Shown here: one piece after another, positions 11,751 through 23,193 of the stretch
How positions within the stretch are numbered: position 1 is the stretch's first letter
Layout: each line of letters begins with the position of its first letter
Source of the DNA: Hyparrhenia diplandra
Lineage: Eukaryota > Streptophyta > Magnoliopsida > Poales > Poaceae
DNA length: 64,000 nucleotides
Direction of reading: 5' to 3'
NCBI GenBank assembly: GCA_015847255.1
Contig: JADLZK010009026.1
Coordinates: forward strand, 372,001 to 436,000
Notes under the pieces: generated by a model
Database searches by the model: none
Seen by the model: the letters and a program-made list of their open reading frames with translations, nothing else
Told to the model about the DNA's origin: nothing
Made by a program: the position numbers and the translations under genes

Positions 11751-12371
11751 TGTTGGGGAGCGTGCCCCGCGCCTGGAGCCGGAGGTGTTCGCGACCACAG
11801 GGGAAGAACACTCGCTGAACCCGGTAATCGACAAAACCACCGTTTCGATTCTCTCGATTTCTGCGGGAGGGTACGGTCAATGCCTTCGCCCGACAAGGCG
11901 GGCGGAGGTGTCGGGCCATGCCGCCTCACTTGATCGCGTGACCGGATTCTCCCCAAGCATGCAGGGATAACTAAGGATCCACACCCGCGCGCCTTCTTCC
12001 GCAGGAGATCGCGGAGGTGCCTGGCCGCGGCCAACCCCGCCAGGCCTCCCGGGACTCGCGAAGACTTCTCGCGTGGGACCAGGGGAACTAAAGGCGGCGA
12101 GTTATGTACAAGTACGATATAGGTTGATGTTGTTTGTAGATCCAGAGGAATATGCCCGAATCTAGAGGGGCAAGCATGTAATCCCACATCACTTGGTAGT
12201 GTAAAACTATAAATAGGGAGGAGTCCTCCCCTAAGAAGGAGGTTGGTGAATTCCATTTATGAAGTATTATTGCAATTAATCCTATACTTAAGACTAGAAC
12301 CACCCCAAAAATCCCTCAGGGCTTCGCCTGAGCGGAGGTGTTACACCGTGTTGGGCACCCCAAGCTCAACA
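11751..12371 (+). repeat. 3' LTR of element 1 (621 bp)
   Basis: It begins TGTTGGGGAG and ends CTCAACA (TG...CA, with a 5-bp inverted TGTTG/CAACA end). It holds a TATA box at 12208-12215. Its last 202 bases match 1-202 with two substitutions. The following five bases, ATGAG, would be the target duplication, but the left copy is outside the window. Confidence 0.95.
12208..12215 (+). promoter_or_regulatory. TATA box in 3' LTR of element 1
   Basis: TATAAATA is identical to that in the left LTR. Transcription from here would read into 12372 onward. Confidence 0.65.
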
Positions 12372-14351
12372 ATGAGGGAAAATAAACAAACAAACTCCAT
12401 ACTAGGCTTGCTGAGCAGAGAGCTCTTGCTTTAGCTTTGTTCTTTTGGTTCAAAATACATGGATGTTTCAATATTTTCCTAGAGGTTCCTGCACTGTTTC
12501 TGTATAGTAGGCTTGGGAGGCACCAGGATTGCTCTTGTTGCAATTGATAGCGAAGCATGGAGCCAGTGGGGATCAGGAAGCTCCAACAAGCTGGGGAGGA
12601 GAGAAGGTGGTGGGTGGGCAGGGGCCTGCCCTCCCAATGTTCGCTGGACTTCTCTCCGTCGAAGGCATCCACAGCGCACATATGACAGCTTAGGCCGGAG
12701 CACAACTGTAGCAGAGTAGCTTAGCGGGCACAAACATCAGAACAAGAAAAAGAAGAATCACCAACTCGTCAAAGAACAGCAAGCTGACAAGGTAATATGC
12801 AGTACTCGTCGCACTGATACTCAAGTTTCAAGTAGTCTGTTAGAGTCCATTCCCAATTCAGTGAATCATCTCTTAAAACCCAAGGTCACTAATTGACTGA
12901 ATAATATCTTTTTATCATATTCAGCTTAATAATCTATTTTTTGTTATGTTGAACTGAACAATTTTATGATCTTGTTGCTACTCATCAAGCTATATTTATG
13001 TTGGTGGAGATGTAACGGAAGTATACATTTGTTTTGTATTACCAGAAATATGATATATCATTGTGCCGAACATGTTACGATCGAATCAATATGACAATAT
13101 ATATGCGAATATAATTGAATATTTATTTACGTCATATTTCTTTCGTCATTCCATGAATTTGGTCGACACTCGGCTGATAGCCAGAACTCAATGTACATAT
13201 TGGTTAGAAACAAAAGTACAACGAACTGATCTAGGCACAGTTGTGCTTGTACGACTTCTAGAGGTGTCTACATGTACTGGAGTTGATTTATCATTTACTA
13301 CCTAACTATATTTCAATAGGTTGTTTGGCTGGTGAGTCATTCGTATGACTGGTAAGTGCCTGACTATATATTTCAATGAGTTGTTTCGGTATCTCTAGTC
13401 TAACCTTTGTACTATAAAATAGCAAGGGATGGAGTAGAAAGCTAGTGTTTCTGGCCGCCCAAATCATGTTGCTATTCAAATTGTGCATAGGAGTAGGAGA
13501 CATCAGTTACCTGCACTACTAGTCTCCCAGGTGTAAGTTAGTTATAAGTGAGGACTGGGCGGCAGGATTGTCAAGCCCAACCACCAGATGTTCACATATA
13601 TCAATTCATTTTTGAGATATATGTTCACATCACACGTGCATTGCTTTAATTTTTTTCCTTATAAAGTATAACTTTTTATATAGTCTTGAGTACATGCATG
13701 TTGGGAAGGTGAAGAGAACAAGAAGCTATAACTTCTTCAAATAGGGAATAGTATGGTAGTCGATTCACAAAAGAGAGATTAGAAAGACATGGCGGGCGTC
13801 AGAAAATCTCCAAATGCGGACGATCCATCTCCTGATGCTCTTCATTCTTTGTGTTCTCCCTTTCCAAGAGGAGACCACTGATTCCAACAGGGAGAGCAGG
13901 TTGTTGTGAGCTGCTTGGGTAAACAGATGTGCTGATAGAGGTGCTGACGAATGTATCGAAAACAAAGGATGACCTATCTGCTCCAATGTGTTCTCGTTCT
14001 GTTAGGATGATCAACAATAAAGATCTATACAACATATATAACCAGTTATCCAGGTTTGCAACAAATTGAAAGAGATTACATAAGCTAGCAGTGTCGGTCT
14101 GGATTATAGGTCTAACTAAATTGAAGCACATTTTACTTGCTTAAATTAATGGTCTAACTAAATTGAAGCACTTTTTAGTAAGTAGAAGTTACACAGACAA
14201 GCAGACATTACATGTCCACTCTGTGCTTGTTTGGAATCCAATGGATCACCTCAATATAATTGCTCTCGGGCATTGCGTCAAGAGATAAATGAAGTATAGG
14301 AGATGCTGGATGAGATAAGCTTTTCTTCGATAATTCTTTCTTCGGATGCAC
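12372..14351. other. No gene seen
   Basis: This AT-rich stretch has ORFs of at most about 130 codons, none with recognisable content. It contains short direct repeats: CTATATTTCAATAGGTTG near 13307 against CTATATATTTCAATGAGTTG near 13363, and GGTCTAACTAAATTGAAGCA near 14108 and 14151. These look like decayed repeats. Confidence 0.6.
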
Positions 14352-15330
14352 GAGCATCTTCAATATTTTTATATTACTTACTAAACAAAATAGTATACCA
14401 AAGTAATCAAAATAAGTAGGGAGTTCTGTTCCATTAGTTTTCAATAACAGCTTTCTCGCAAACCCATCTCTCATCAAGTGTTCTGTACGTGTCCTGCACT
14501 AGCAGTGCTATAACGCTTCCAAGCGTGATTGTGTCTGGTCAATGGCCATCCCCACATCTTAAATCACACCCAGAATCATTAAAATGAAATCTCTATTTCC
14601 TGCCCTACCTACAAGTATTTTTTTTTGAGGAATCTTACCTACAAGTATTCTCACATCTGAAAATAGGGAAATGTGCTCCAGTCCTCCTCTCTTTGAAGTT
14701 TGTTAGCAACTTAGCAAGCATCTGGTCGAGTATGTGTCTAATTCGAAATGTCTGTTTTCAACAACAAAACCATTAGTCATACCTCAGTGTTGTTTGTGAT
14801 GAATGTGATGGTGAGATCATAGCAGCAGCCAGTGCAAATTGGTCTATCTGGGACCTTTTGTTTGTGAGTTCGTCTGGCTGGGACTTGATGCTCTTTTGTG
14901 GAGGTCTCATGTGTTTTGGACTCCACTTGTTTGCTCCTCTTCATTTGTAAGATGCAACCCCAGCAGACACACAATTTGCTCTCTACAAAGTGGGGCCATA
15001 GATCTTTGGTCTATAAATAATTGAGAGATCAGTAACCATGATTTGAAATCAACTAGCATTTACTGATCTGCACAAATTCATGCATGTGTGCAGTTATAGG
15101 TTCAAAAGCAACCAGAATGCACAAAAAAACATCTTGCCTATAAATAAGAGGTGATGATACATGCATAGCAGCTCCTGGGAATTTAGTGTGGCAGAGCTCA
15201 TGGATTCATGATAACCTCTGATTCACAAGACCGACAGAAATTTGCTTGAGAGGCATCAGGAATTTTGTTTCTGCTGGCTGACTTTTTGGGACAGCATAGC
15301 GGTCATCTTTGACAGGACGGATTGGCATAG
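14352..15330. repeat. Duplicated segment, copy A
   Basis: This stretch aligns, in the same order and orientation, with about 17208-18350. Shared landmarks include AATAAGTAGGGAG, CTCTATTTCCTGCC, ACAAAACCATTAGTCAT, AGTAACCATGATT, GCATTTACTGATCTGCAC and TTTGCTTGAGAGGCATCA. The copies are well diverged with many indels. Copy A carries a 16-bp insertion at 14620-14635 that copy B lacks. No coding content was recognised. Confidence 0.8.
14620..14635 (-). mobile_element. Micro-retroposon insertion with 14-bp target duplication
   Basis: A 16-base insert (seven T, then GAGGAATCT) is flanked by perfect 14-bp repeats TACCTACAAGTATT at 14606-14619 and 14636-14649. Copy B has a single uninterrupted TACCTACAAGTATT at 17622-17635, so the empty site is known. 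On the minus strand the insert is a short 3' end followed by seven A, as in an extremely 5'-truncated LINE or SINE. Confidence 0.7.
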
Positions 15331-15479
15331 CTTGTTGGATAGTCCAGGCTCATCAGTTCTTAGTGCCTAGAATTTTGTGCTTGGTACAAAACTGATGTGG
15401 TATAAGCTACTATGTTCTGAAATTTTTTACCTACTCTGATTGAACAGAGTAGTATAGCATCGCCTTTGATGTTACATGC

Positions 15480-15800
15480 CTATTGTGATCTTGCAGTTTT
15501 ACTGCAGTGCAAAGCTTATGATTTTGGTGCGTTCGAGAAAAAAACTTATGATTTTTGTCCATGTTTATATGTATGAAGATTGGAATGAAATGGATTGCTC
15601 AACTTAAAGTGAAGATGCCATTTTTTGGGCAATTGTTTTTCCTAGATTGGTCAACAATAGGAGTCATATTTGGCTTTAAAACATTGTTGCTTTGCATGCA
15701 ATTCACACACAGGCTTGTTGCTTGTAATTGTTTTTCCTAGATATAATTTTTTGTTTCCAATACGTTGTTGCTTTGCTTGTAATTCACACAGAAATGTCCT
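15480..15800. repeat. Fragment homologous to the interior of the CACTA element (inverted)
   Basis: Read on the minus strand, this segment matches 20890-21200 inside the CACTA element. Shared pieces include GCTTATGATTTTGGT, GTTCGAGAAAAAA, TTGCTCAACTTAAAGTGAAGATG, TTTTTCCTAGATTGGTCAA, GGAGTCATATTTGGCT and TTGTTGCTTTGC. It has no TIR of its own, so it is a fragment or the donor-type sequence that the CACTA family carries. Confidence 0.75.
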
Positions 15801-15977
15801 AATAGCCATGAGCGGGAGAACTTGCACCCAAATGGAAGGGTTTAAAAATGTAGATTTTTACGGGCTTCTGTTGTGCCCAGGGTCACCTTCGCTTGCTTGC
15901 TCACCTGCAAGGGCTTGCGATTTTGCCGGCTGCAAGGATCAACGCCTCCGGGCACCCGCCTGCATGGGTAGCACCGC

Positions 15978-16062
15978 TGCTGCAACTGCCTGTCCAGGAC
16001 TCCGGGCTCGCTGCCATGCCAGCTGCAGCTGCCTGTCCCGGACTCTGGGCTCGCTGCAATGC
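15978..16062 (+). repeat. Two-copy 43-bp tandem repeat in a GC-rich patch
   Basis: CTGCAACTGCCTGTCCAGGA followed by CTCCGGGCTCGCTGCCATGCC is repeated with few changes from 16021. It lies in a local GC-rich stretch (about 15870-16080) in otherwise AT-rich DNA. No gene was recognised. Confidence 0.7.
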
Positions 16063-16474
16063 CATGCCAACCGAGTAGCATTTCGTTTCTAGCTCTTGCT
16101 GCTACAGTGAACTTCCTATGCATGGTACGTATTTGTGTATAGGAGTAGGAAGCATCAGGAACACTTTAATTACTTTTAGCAGGTCTGGTCTTGCAAGAAA
16201 ATTCGATGTTCTTGAGATTAAGAAATCTCTGGATGGATGCAGCGCACCTGTTACCTGTCTGTGCTCAAGGAACATCTGTGTGGAATTCCTGCTCTACGCC
16301 GTAGCATCTGTCTGCGTTCATCTATGATGCTGGCTCCTGCGTGCCCATGCCCATATCATTCTTGCAATAATTTCACCATCAATGAGCTCACTAGCACCTC
16401 TGACCCCGTTGCAAGAGCATTAGTAAATGCACGCATAAGGTTGACCTATCTTTGCAAACTCTTCAACAATCTTC

Positions 16475-16506
16475 ATGCTATGCTATGCTATGCTATGCTA
16501 TGCTAT
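16475..16506 (+). repeat. Microsatellite (ATGCT)n
   Basis: About six uninterrupted copies of the pentamer. Confidence 0.9.
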
Positions 16507-16929
16507 TCTTGCTTGGATGTGCGCCTGGGCTAGTACAGTCGACCTGCAGGTAGCAGTTGGCTGGTTAATTGGGTCCTACCTGGCAGTGGCACGACGCATG
16601 TCCATGGATGCATGCCATGCGCAATTTTGTTGGGTCAGGCTGCGTGATGATAGCTGGTGTACAGGAACATCACGAGCTCCTTTTTTAAAGGGAAACAGGG
16701 GTTTGCACGCCTACTGTGTGATTTCATTTAATTAAAAGATATTTACATAGTCGTTGAGAAAGGGCTCTAATGGGCAGCGCCTAAGAAACAAACATCCCAT
16801 GAGCTCTTGGCTCCCAAGCCCCTGCTACACAAGTAGGCAAGGAGGTCAAACGTTATTGTAAATTGGGGATCACCACAAGAATTGAGAATCTTCATAACAC
16901 AAATCTCTAACATCTCGTGAAGAACTACA

Positions 16930-16930
16930 A

Positions 16931-16970
<40 letters not shown>

Positions 16971-16974
16971 AAAA
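16930..16974 (+). repeat. Microsatellite (AAAG)n
   Basis: About eleven copies of AAGA in a row. The flanks 16507-17207 show no gene. Confidence 0.9.
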
Positions 16975-17207
16975 GCACATAATAAGTTTGCACAAGGAGG
17001 ATGCCTCTCTAATTAACGGGGGCTGGCACATCTAGTGGTTGTCACCATAAATGGTTAGTCGGCCTGTAGTAAAAATGTCTGGCTCCAAAAATAATTTACA
17101 GAGATGTGCGTTCTAAGGCGTCCGACCGTGAAAACTGAAAATCATTGATTAACCCAGCCGGTGGTCTTAGGACGCCAGTCTTCATGACTCAATTTCTAGA
17201 GACAAGC

Positions 17208-18350
17208 AGCTTCTTTATTTTTATATTACTTACTAACGGGTGTTTAGTTGGTGAAATATTTTTGGTTCGGCTACTGTAATACTTTTCGTTTGTATTTGGT
17301 AATTATTGTCCTACCCTGAACTAACTAGGCTCAAAAGATTAGTCTTACACTTTTCAGTCAAACTATGTAATTATTTATTTTATTTAGCTAAATTTAATGT
17401 TTCATATATGCGTTAAGAGATTTGATGTGACACGGAACCGTAGCACTTTTTGGGTTCGTGCATGGAAACTAAACAGACCCTTATACCAAGTAATCCAAAT
17501 AAGTAGGGAGCTATATTTTTCTCTGTTCCAGTCGATTTCGATAACAGCTTTCTAGCAGATCCATCTCTCACCCATTTTCCTGTCTGTAAGAATCTTTAAA
17601 ATAAATCTCTATTTCCTGCCATACCTACAAGTATTCTCACATTTTAAAATAGAGGAGTACTCCACTTCCCGTCTATCTAAATTTTATTAGCCTGTATCAG
17701 TTTTTGGACATGTCAAATTCCAAATGTCTTTGTTTACAACAGCAAAACCATTAGTCATCTAAATGATATGCTACATCAATCTATGCTTGCGTGCAGAAAT
17801 GGAGTCTCTTGCTTTGTGAGATGAAGGCGATGGTGACATCATATCAGCAGCTAGTGCAAACTGAAAACCATCAGTTACGCTGCATAAGTTTCTTCCCATT
17901 GCTAAATTAATTCGGCAGTTCACCTTGGTATTTCTGTCTAGCTGGGACCATGTTTGTTTTGGGTTCTTCTATCTGGGACTTGATGTTCTGTTTGTGGATG
18001 CATCGGGTGTTTTGGACACCAATTCTGTGCTCCTCTTCATTTGCTCTCTATAAAGAGGGGCCATAGGTCGTTAGTTTACAAACATAGTTGTTAGACCAGT
18101 AACCATGATTCGTAATCAACCAGCATTTACTGATCTGCACAAATTCAAATATCCGTGAAGTTATATAGGTGCGTGAAGAACCAGAATGCGCAAAAATCAT
18201 CTAGCTTACAAATAAAGTTGATATATAGGAGCTTCTGGGACTTGAGTGTGGCAAAGCTCATGGGTTCATGGTTACCGCGCCATTTTAAACATCCTACAAA
18301 GTTTGCTTGAGAGGCATCATGGTTACAATAGCTTGTTGGACAGTCCATCT
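17208..18350. repeat. Duplicated segment, copy B
   Basis: This is the partner of 14352-15330 (landmarks listed there). It carries a 243-bp TIR element at 17238-17480 that copy A lacks, and about 100 extra bases near 17870-17960. Offset and divergence point to an old tandem duplication. Confidence 0.8.
17238..17480. mobile_element. TIR element (MITE), 243 bp
   Basis: It starts GGGTGTTTAGTT and ends AAACTAAACAGACCC, whose reverse complement is GGGTCTGTTTAGTTT. The two ends are imperfect terminal inverted repeats of the common grass MITE type. Copy A of the duplication lacks it, which supports an insertion. A clean target duplication could not be seen, so the superfamily stays open. Confidence 0.7.
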
Positions 18351-18405
18351 CAGCTTTGAACTGCAAGAATTTTATCAACGGTTTAGCAAACAACAGAGCT
18401 CAATC

Positions 18406-18714
18406 TCAGTTTGAGCTCTTGTTATTTTGCTTGAGAGGCATCAGGATCTCCATACAGTTTAAGCAGTGCTGACTAGTGCCAAGCGTCCAGTCGTGGGACG
18501 GCATGGCGATGTCGCAGGCCATGGAGTTCACTGAATCATAGCTCATCGTATCGTGTGTATTTAAGTTTGAATACAGAGGCGGAAATGCTACGTGGTTGGC
18601 AATAATTCTATCCCATTCCATGCGTATCAGTTCCACAATCCACATCCATCCCAAATAGCCATAGAGGTCCCTCCAACGATTGTGTTCGTAGTCTGGAACA
18701 TTATGTTTGTGCAA
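18406..18714 (-). CDS. Hypothetical 102-codon ORF
   Basis: This frame opens at ATG 18714 and has no similarity that I recognise. Its C-terminal part (NCMEILMPLKQNN) lies over the 20-base motif that recurs at 15241, 18302 and 47696. The peptide MPLKQ can be read at the other sites too. It may be a decayed exon or chance. Low confidence that it is translated. Confidence 0.2.
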   Translation of the reverse strand: MHKHNVPDYEHNRWRDLYGYLGWMWIVELIRMEWDRIIANHVAFPPLYSNLNTHDTMSYDSVNSMACDIAMPSHDWTLGTSQHCLNCMEILMPLKQNNKSSN

Positions 18715-19207
18715 AGAGATCCTGATCTGGGTTATATATAAGTAACAGTAGGGCTACATGACTAGCTGCAAGAGAGGACAGTAGCATGTCTACGTACAGG
18801 CCAGTATATATTGGTAATGTAGATAAAGCAGAATATGTGTGAAGGAGACTACTCACTTTAAGTAGCTAGCTGGATATTTGTTATGGTTGTGGACTCTCTC
18901 GGAACCCAGACATGATCATGACTATAGGCATAGGAGCTGGCAGGAGATCTTCATCTGTTTGTGAACACAGGTCTGCATGAAATTGCCAAATAGAAGAGGC
19001 CTCATGTTGCCACATACCAGACTATCGTTGTTCAAAGAGAGAGATGGTATAGGAGCCCCCTGCACCATTCATGGCCAAAGATGCGATTGCATGGAGAGAG
19101 GAGCAGAAGGTGAAGAGAAAGGACAACAGAGGGACAACCCTATATGCCTTCTCCAATTCATGACTATAGGATGCCATATGATCGATGTTTCTATATTGAA
19201 TACAATA
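18715..19207. other. No gene seen
   Basis: AT-rich flank with only short ORFs. Confidence 0.5.
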
Positions 19208-20160
19208 TTTATCATGATGCCACGCGTCACTACTAACGAAATGATTATGCGTAACGGGTGATTTTGATTTTGCATGGCGGGCATTTGAGCCTATCACCCT
19301 TGACATGTCATAGTAAATCATGGATTTCCCGTGGTGGGGTACAGTGCCCGCCACAGTTTTTTAAAAATAGAAGAAACCCTAGACGGGGCCGCCGATCCAA
19401 TCTACAGGACCGCCGAGCCCATCTAGGGTTGTAGCACCGCCGGCGCTTGATACCGTCGATCCATTGCCGTATCCCGCCGATTCATCACCGGATCCGCCGC
19501 GGATGAGCGCCGCCGCCGGGAGGCGAGGAAGGAGTCGGGGTAGGACCGGGCGCGGGGAAGGAGGGACCGCCGCCCGAGACCGCCGAAAAGGCGCAGCCAC
19601 GCATCCAGCCGCCCGCCGGCGGCGTGGCTGCCGGGATGGAGGAGGTGGGCGCACCGCGGCGGATCCGCCGCACCCGAAAGTGTCGCCGGCTACGAGAGAG
19701 GGAGGAGGGGCGTTTCCACGGAACCCGGCCCGACGCCGACCACGGATCCGGCCTAGGAGGGAGGAGGAGGGCACACGCCCGGGGGGCGGATCCGGTGGAG
19801 GCCCGCCCGCCATGCCTCACGTTGCGCCACTCGGCCCGGATCCACCGCCGAGCTGCGGCTCCACCGTGCGCCGGGACCGACCTCTCCGCTGACGGGACCG
19901 GCCTCCTTCATGCGGAGAGTCTGTCGAGAAGGGAGGAACCGGGGAGGGAGGGAGAGAGAAGAGTGAGGCGAGAGAGGGACTCTTTGCGCCGGGACCAGCC
20001 TCCTTCATGGTTAATGTCTATTTTGGCGATGGTTATTTTATAAAAACCGCCACGGTGTTAATGGACTAACTATGACGTTTTTTGGCGGGGGAGGCAGATG
20101 GGGCACCAATTAATGGTGGCGGTTTTCAAAATAACCACCACGGAAAATGATTTGAAACAC
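19208..20160. mobile_element. Possible outer CACTA-like element, left part
   Basis: CACTACTAACG at about 19210 could be a degenerate left end, and CTGTGTAGTAGTG at 23181-23193 a right end (rc CACTACTACACAG). Only CACTACTA is shared and no 3-bp target duplication fits. Between them, GGCGGGCAT/GTGCCCGCC and GGTGGCGGTTTT/AAAACCGCCA inverted pairs resemble subterminal repeats. The interior (19380-19990) is strongly GC-rich with AAACCCTAG, as in a captured 5' exon. If real, the 3 kb CACTA inserted into it. Confidence 0.3.
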
Positions 20161-23100
20161 CACTACACCACAACCCTTAATCAGCGACTTTCCGTCCGTT
20201 GCTATATGGGGGTACAGCGACTTTCAGTCCGTGGCTAAAAGATATAGCGGCGGACCTCTGCAGATGCTAATGAAGCCGTGGTTAAATATATACAGCAACG
20301 GACCAACTTTTAGCCACGGACCGTTCGATGGTAAAGCTTTAGCAACGGATAATCAGTTAGAGCTTTTAGCAACGGATGGTCTATTGCAATATGATGTTTT
20401 AGCAACCGACAGTCCATCGAGCTTATTTGTAAATAGATAAAAAAAAAAAAATCTGCTCTCAAGTTATAACTAATAATCAAACATTAGCCAAACATTGATT
20501 CACATACACAAAAGTGATAACATTCAAAGTGATCACATTACATTGATTCATGTATCAAACAAGTACATCATAAATGTAATGTCACTTAACATGATGAGTA
20601 ATAATTTGCGAAAAACTAATGTGAGTTGAGATACTACACAGCAAGTCCAAACTCTAGCTATATGAGTTCGAAGAACATACTAACTACACAAAAGATTGCA
20701 TAGTGCACGCACGTCAAAGTGACTAAGTGAGGCTTGCGCAAGCAACTGCTCAAAGAGACTTGTCCTCCTATGGTTAGTTCTCCACATCCACAGTGGTCAT
20801 CCACTCAGGCTTTATAGAAAGATCCTCACTCTTCAAATGAGTTGATGGCACACAAATGAATCACTTTGTTGAAACTGATAGTTCTCCCACACATGGTTAT
20901 CAGTACATTTCTGTGTGAACTACAAGCAAAGCAACAATGTATTAGAAATAAAAAAATAATAATATCTAGGAAAAACAATTACAAGAAAAAGCATGTGTGA
21001 ATTACAAGCAAAGCAACAATGTTTTACAGCCAAATATGACTCCTGACTCCTACTATTGACCAATCTAGGAAAAACTATTGCACAAAAAACTAGCATCTTC
21101 ACTTTAAGTTGAGCAATCTAGTTCATTCCAATTTTCAACCATCCAGACATGGACAAAGTCCATATTTTTTCTCGAACAGACCAAAATCATAAGCTCCCTC
21201 GCACAGCAGTTTGTAGATTAACAAATTTAATTTTCTTGCTATCTTAATTCAGTTTGTAGAGATGATACTTGCATCTTAAGATTTCATCAGTCAGGCAAAC
21301 AAAAGTTCGACTAGTTCAATCCTTCACAACTTAATTTTGCTTGCTGCATTGCAGTCAACAACACAAAGAGAGGAGCTGGCTTACCTTGCTGCTATGGAGG
21401 AGTACCCTCCTCTTCTGATTCTACAGACCAGAAAATGAGGAAAATATTATGTGTACCTACCCAGAAAAGGGATGAGTACAGTATATACAGGAAACTGACC
21501 GATGAAACAGAAAAGGGAACAAGGACTGTATGTGTACCTACCCAGCACGTCTAAAATGACTGAAGTCTGAAGAAAATACATAATAGACAATGTCCACTTG
21601 TTGGCCAAGATTGTTGATGCTGCTGGCCCAGTCCATGGCTTTATCATCTATATCAAATTGTTTCTGGAAAGTCAAGAAAAATAAGCCAATTAGTCCAAGG
21701 ATGCATAATATGGACAAAACATCTAAACAGTCTTGCAACCTGCAGGTAGCTAAACATCTACAATCTACTCCGAGATAGCAAAATAAAAGGCAGGAAGTGC
21801 ATGTAAGAATGGTTACTTGAATGGCTCAGATTTACCAATTATCAGTATGAAAACTGCCCTTTATCTAAAGCACAACGTAATCCCTCAAATAAAATTCACT
21901 TTTAAATAGTCCAAATAAGTGAATAACTGGTACAAATTTTTTATTGACAAAACAATAAAAATTCCAGTATTTGGTACAAATTACAGAATCGGGCATCAAG
22001 GATTATGTGTTCCATACTTCCAACTAACTCAGGCAAGGTCTGATTTACGCCTATCATTGCAAGCTGAAGTGTATCGTATTGCAAGAAATCAACTAAGAAA
22101 AGAAAACAACCTAAGCACGTATGTCAGGGAGAACAATAACGGACATGGAAACAAATGGTTTAACTTGTCAGGGAGAACAGGGGAACCAGGAACCAGGAAA
22201 AATAATTGCAGATGGTACCAAGAGCAGGAACAAAAACCCAGCTTTGAACTCTGATTTCCTCTGCATACACCAAGAACGGAGAGACGTAGTCAGCTAGGCT
22301 CACCTGAACCAACCACCACCGTGATCCAGGAAGGAGGTGACCCGGCATCGAGGTTGTCTAGATCGACTTTGCAGCCACTGCGTGACGGTGTGCGGGGCTA
22401 TGACGGCCGACACTCGCCGGATCTGCGCTGGGACGTGTAGGAGTGAGCGCCTAGCCCTGGGGGATTGGGAGAGAGAAATAGGACACACCTTTAGTACGGT
22501 GGCACGGGCGTCGGGGAGCCCTGGGGGCGAGGGCGTGGGATCCCCTCGGGGCAGGGGCGCCGGGCGGTGTGGACATGGGGAGCAAACTCGGACGGTGGCG
22601 GCGCAGACAATGGAGATCCGCTCACGGTGGTGGCTGCCAGCGGGGCGTGCTTGATCCTTGAGAGATCTGCCTCATGGCAGAGCGCGGCCAGCAGCGCGAG
22701 CATGGGGAAGCTTCCTCGAGACGGCGGCACGGACGCCGGGAGCCCCTTTGGGGGCGGCGCAGCACGAACGTCGTGGAGCCCGGCGTCGCGTATGTAGGAG
22801 GCAGCGGAGGGACAGCGGAGGATGGCGGCGGGGTAAACCAAATTGTGCGGCATGTGTGGGGTATACAGGGAAGGTGCATGCTAGGGTTTAGAGAATATTA
22901 TTGGGCCAAGAGGGAGCCGGATAGGCCTTTTGGAGCAAGCCAAGGCCCACCTTCGTTCAGCAACGGACTATCCGACCCAAAATGAGGATACAACAACGGA
23001 CCGTTCAAGGTAAAAACAAAATATTTTTAGCAACGGCCAATCCATTGCGGTATTTGGTTTTAGCAACCGACGGTCCGAAGAAAAACTTTAGCAACCGACC

Positions 23101-23165
23101 GTTCAACGCTAATTATCAACTTTAGCAACTGTCATCCGTTGCTGATTAAGGGTTGTGGTGTAGTG
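20161..23165. mobile_element. Non-autonomous CACTA (En/Spm-type) transposon, 3005 bp
   Basis: The left end CACTACACCACAACCC and the right end GGGTTGTGGTGTAGTG are perfect inverted repeats over 25 bases. Both subterminal regions carry many copies of TTTAGCAACGGA-like units in alternating orientation, the expected transposase-binding pattern. There is no transposase ORF. The interior has a GC-rich block (about 22290-22860) that may be captured host sequence. The flanking trinucleotides (CAC left, GCT right) do not match, so the target duplication has decayed or been altered. Confidence 0.88.
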
Positions 23166-23193
23166 GCTGTGTAAAATCAGCTGTGTAGTAGTG

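Larger units (their letters stand above)
1..12371 (+). mobile_element. Tat-type Ty3/Gypsy LTR retrotransposon 1, left LTR cut by window edge
   Basis: The first 202 bases match 12170-12371 with only two substitutions, so the element is bounded by two LTRs and the window begins at about LTR position 420 of 621. Between them lie a tRNA-Lys-type primer site, gag, protease, reverse transcriptase, RNase H, a second RNase H and integrase in Ty3/Gypsy order, then a 5.8 kb 3' region and a polypurine tract. The second RNase H and the antisense ORFs in the 3' region are known features of the Tat lineage of grass elements. The full element would be about 12.8 kb. The coding part is full of frameshifts and stops, so it is non-autonomous. 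Confidence 0.93.

Noticed and set aside
19464..20043. GC-rich ORFs on both strands near 19400-20040
   Set aside because: All frames are low-complexity Arg/Pro/Gly and overlap each other. This is a GC effect, perhaps a captured leader or exon, not a supported gene.
22337..22985. Several overlapping ORFs in the CACTA interior as a transposase
   Set aside because: No CACTA transposase motif could be read, and frames are short and overlapping.
19208..23193. A firm claim of an outer CACTA element
   Set aside because: Only eight terminal bases match and no target duplication fits. It is listed at low confidence only.
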